DNA of 64,000 nucleotides from Amoebidium appalachense (Eukaryota > Ichthyosporea), in assembly GCA_963693365.1 (NCBI GenBank), contig CAVNZM010000006.1, positions 7,068,001 through 7,132,000 of the forward strand. The letters are read 5' to 3'. A program made the translations under genes and the position numbers. Shown piece by piece: positions 62,478 through 64,000 of the stretch. Within the stretch, counting starts at the first letter, position 1; every line of letters starts with the position of its first letter. The notes under the pieces are model-generated. The model did not search any database. It was not told where the DNA came from and saw only the letters and a list, made by a program, of their open reading frames with translations.

Positions 62478-62956
62478 TGTGTTTTTGTGTGTCTGACCAT
62501 GTGTATGTGTGTGTATGTGTGTGTGTCTGAGCGTGTGTGGGTGTGCGCTTGGGCGGGCGCGTGCGTGCGCGCGTGTGTGCGTGATTTGTGGGCTTAGGCC
62601 GAGCTCCTTTGAAATGCCAGCACCCCGTGTCAGCCGTCTGCGCAGTGCCCATATTAGTAGATCATGTGTTGATGCGTATACATGCCCTGTACATGTTATG
62701 TGCATAGATACCCCGTTGGGGTAAATGCAAAATTAACCCATATGTGCTAATGTAAAAATACCCTATATAAATAAGTGCAAAATAACCATATAAGTCGTAG
62801 AGGCAACAATATTCTCTGTGTGCTAAATGCAGCCATGCATGTGCAGACCCCCACGTGCTAGCCAGCACACCCGCACTCACCGTGACTGCCCTGTGACTGA
62901 CTGTCTGCCCCCACAGCACAATCTGGACATCGTCTATCGTGATCTCAAGGTACTTG

Positions 62957-62991
<35 letters not shown>

Positions 62992-64000
62992 TCCCCCTTT
63001 CCCTACAAGCACATAAGCAGGAAGACAAAAAACATAAGCCTCAGTGAAGGTTATTTTGTTTTTGTTTTTTGTGGGGGGGGGGGGGGGGGGGGCATGAGCA
63101 TGCACGGTATTTGCATGGGGTTTATGATGGAGTCAGATTGGGGTTGGGTCCTTGCTGCTGATTGGCTCAGACATGCATATGACGGGTCTGCTGTCACCTC
63201 GGCCTTTAGGCACATGCGCACACATTATGCCCGTGAACACCTACCACACACACATTATGCCCGTGAACACCTACCACACACACATTATGCCCGTGAACAC
63301 CTACCACACACACATTATGCCCGTGAACACCTACCACACACACATTATGCCCGTGAACACCTACCACTCACACATTATGCCCGTGAACACCTACCACTCA
63401 CACATTATGCCCGTGAACACCTACCACACACACATTATGCCCGTGAACACCTACCACACACACATTATGCCCATGTGCTGCCATGCAGTTATGTGTATAT
63501 CCCCCCCCTCCCCCCCCCCCTTAGCCAGGGAAGTATCGACTTAGGTAGCGACGGGGGAGCTTCCTAGAAGCCCCGTCTCCTGAGTTCCTATGTATATTTT
63601 TCTTGCTTCTGCTTACTGCTGCAACTTTAACCCCCGGCCTTTCCCACTGCCCTTGCCTGCTTAAGCAACCCTGCTCGTCTCTGATCAAGACGGGTGACCC
63701 ACTCATGTTCAAGTGAAACAGTATCTGAGTTGGGTTTCGTTAACGAGGTGAATAGGTCGAAACTCGGGTACTGTGGATGACGTGGGCCCCCCCTGAGGAT
63801 GGGCTCTGCTTATTATGCATACTCTTTATGTATGGCTTGCATTCTGCATCGTGTTATCCGTTTGTTCTTGTGTACTTCGTACTTTTTGACGCATTTAAAC
63901 CCCCCCTCCCCCCCCCCCCCCTCCCCCCCCCCTTTAACGTTGCTGATTTATATGCTCTCTGCAGCCCGAGAATCTTCTGATTGACCGGCACGGCAATGTG
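58072..64000 (+). CDS. cAMP-dependent protein kinase catalytic subunit-like, N-terminally extended, 3' end outside window
   Basis: Ten phase-compatible exons: 58072-58131, 58219-58306, 58964-59013, 59243-59390, 60056-60168, 60832-60912, 61325-61474, 61900-62037, 62917-62949, 63965 onward. The kinase part is PKA-like: [61 protein letters not shown] phosphorylates Ser/Thr after basic residues when cAMP releases the regulatory subunits. Normal PKA-C has about 40 residues before the kinase; here exons 1-5 add about 153, including [19 protein letters not shown] and a Gln/Arg-rich helix ([15 protein letters not shown]). I do not recognise this extension, and no Gly for myristoylation follows Met. 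A PRKX/AGC relative is the alternative. Shares its upstream region with GCLM. Confidence 0.88.
60333..60374 (+). repeat. G homopolymer in PKA-like intron
   Basis: About 42 G on the sense strand. Comparable G runs lie at 58881-58933, 59874-59902, 59960-59989, 60767-60798 and 61487-61528 in the same gene. Confidence 0.93.
62113..62480 (+). repeat. (CA)n-dominated microsatellite in PKA-like intron 8
   Basis: CA with CACG, CACC and GCACAT interruptions. Confidence 0.93.
63222..63475 (+). repeat. 30-bp minisatellite in PKA-like intron 9
   Basis: Eight to nine copies of cacattatgcccgtgaacac plus ctaccacaca, nearly perfect; two copies have ctcaca. Confidence 0.97.
63525..63915 (+). mobile_element. 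SINE-like dispersed repeat, copy C
   Basis: Lies in PKA-like intron 9, sense orientation. Shares ordered blocks with copy B (21181-21590) and copy A (20976-21160): ggagctt-tagaagcc, caaccctgctcgtct-aagacgggtg, gtcgaaact, gaggatgggctctgcttat, gtacttcgta, and an end gacgcatttaaacccccc followed by a C-rich tail. Confidence 0.68.

Noticed and set aside
63222-63475. CRISPR-like or coding repeat ([10 protein letters not shown] frame)
   Set aside because: Perfect 30-bp minisatellite; the open frame arises because the unit length is a multiple of three.

Overview
This window is nuclear DNA from an intron-rich eukaryote, most likely a holozoan (an animal or one of its unicellular relatives). The best pointer is a Src-type tyrosine kinase with a myristoylation signal, SH3, SH2 and kinase domains in order. 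No organism can be named from the sequence. Coding exons are GC-rich and short. Introns are loaded with G/C homopolymers, (CA)n/(GT)n microsatellites and minisatellites, and these create most of the long low-complexity reading frames. Exon models below were built by hand from GT/AG (rarely GC/AG) sites, protein homology and reading-phase agreement.

Layout, left to right: calcium-regulated mitochondrial carrier (SCaMC/SLC25A24 type, -, 3' end outside the window); CAMK-type Ser/Thr kinase (+); Src-like kinase (+); intronless AMPK-gamma-like four-CBS protein (-); SMYD-type methyltransferase (+); AUH-like mitochondrial hydratase (-); an AT-richer island of mobile-element DNA at about 27.2-33.0 kb; a small four-helix membrane protein (-); FACT subunit SSRP1 (+, 20 exons); ubiquitin-conjugating enzyme UBE2G1 (-); endonuclease III homologue NTH1 (+); glutamate-cysteine ligase modifier subunit GCLM (-); and a PKA catalytic subunit with an unusual N-terminal extension (+, running off the right edge). 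Several neighbours are divergent pairs sharing an upstream region (4-TM/SSRP1, UBE2G1/NTH1, GCLM/PKA) that carries E2F-like, and in one case CRE and CCAAT, motifs.

The most unusual content is twofold. First, at 27706-30944 a degenerate inverted repeat encloses an EXO1-like FEN nuclease fused to a SWIM zinc finger (+) and a collapsed THAP/DDE_Tnp_4 transposase (-). It looks like a two-gene DNA transposon in which an EXO1-family nuclease is the accessory protein. Second, tandem repeats in at least six places begin exactly on a gene boundary and copy it many times: 5' splice sites in SSRP1 and the carrier, 3' splice sites in GCLM and AUH, and stop codons in AUH and the Src-like kinase. A SINE-like family ending in poly-C, composite T(n)G(n) tracts, a GTRCGT-rich donor consensus and one-base homopolymer frameshifts in otherwise conserved exons are also notable.

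The genes are ordinary housekeeping and signalling genes (mitochondrial transport, leucine catabolism, chromatin, base-excision repair, ubiquitination, glutathione synthesis, kinases) and do not form one pathway.
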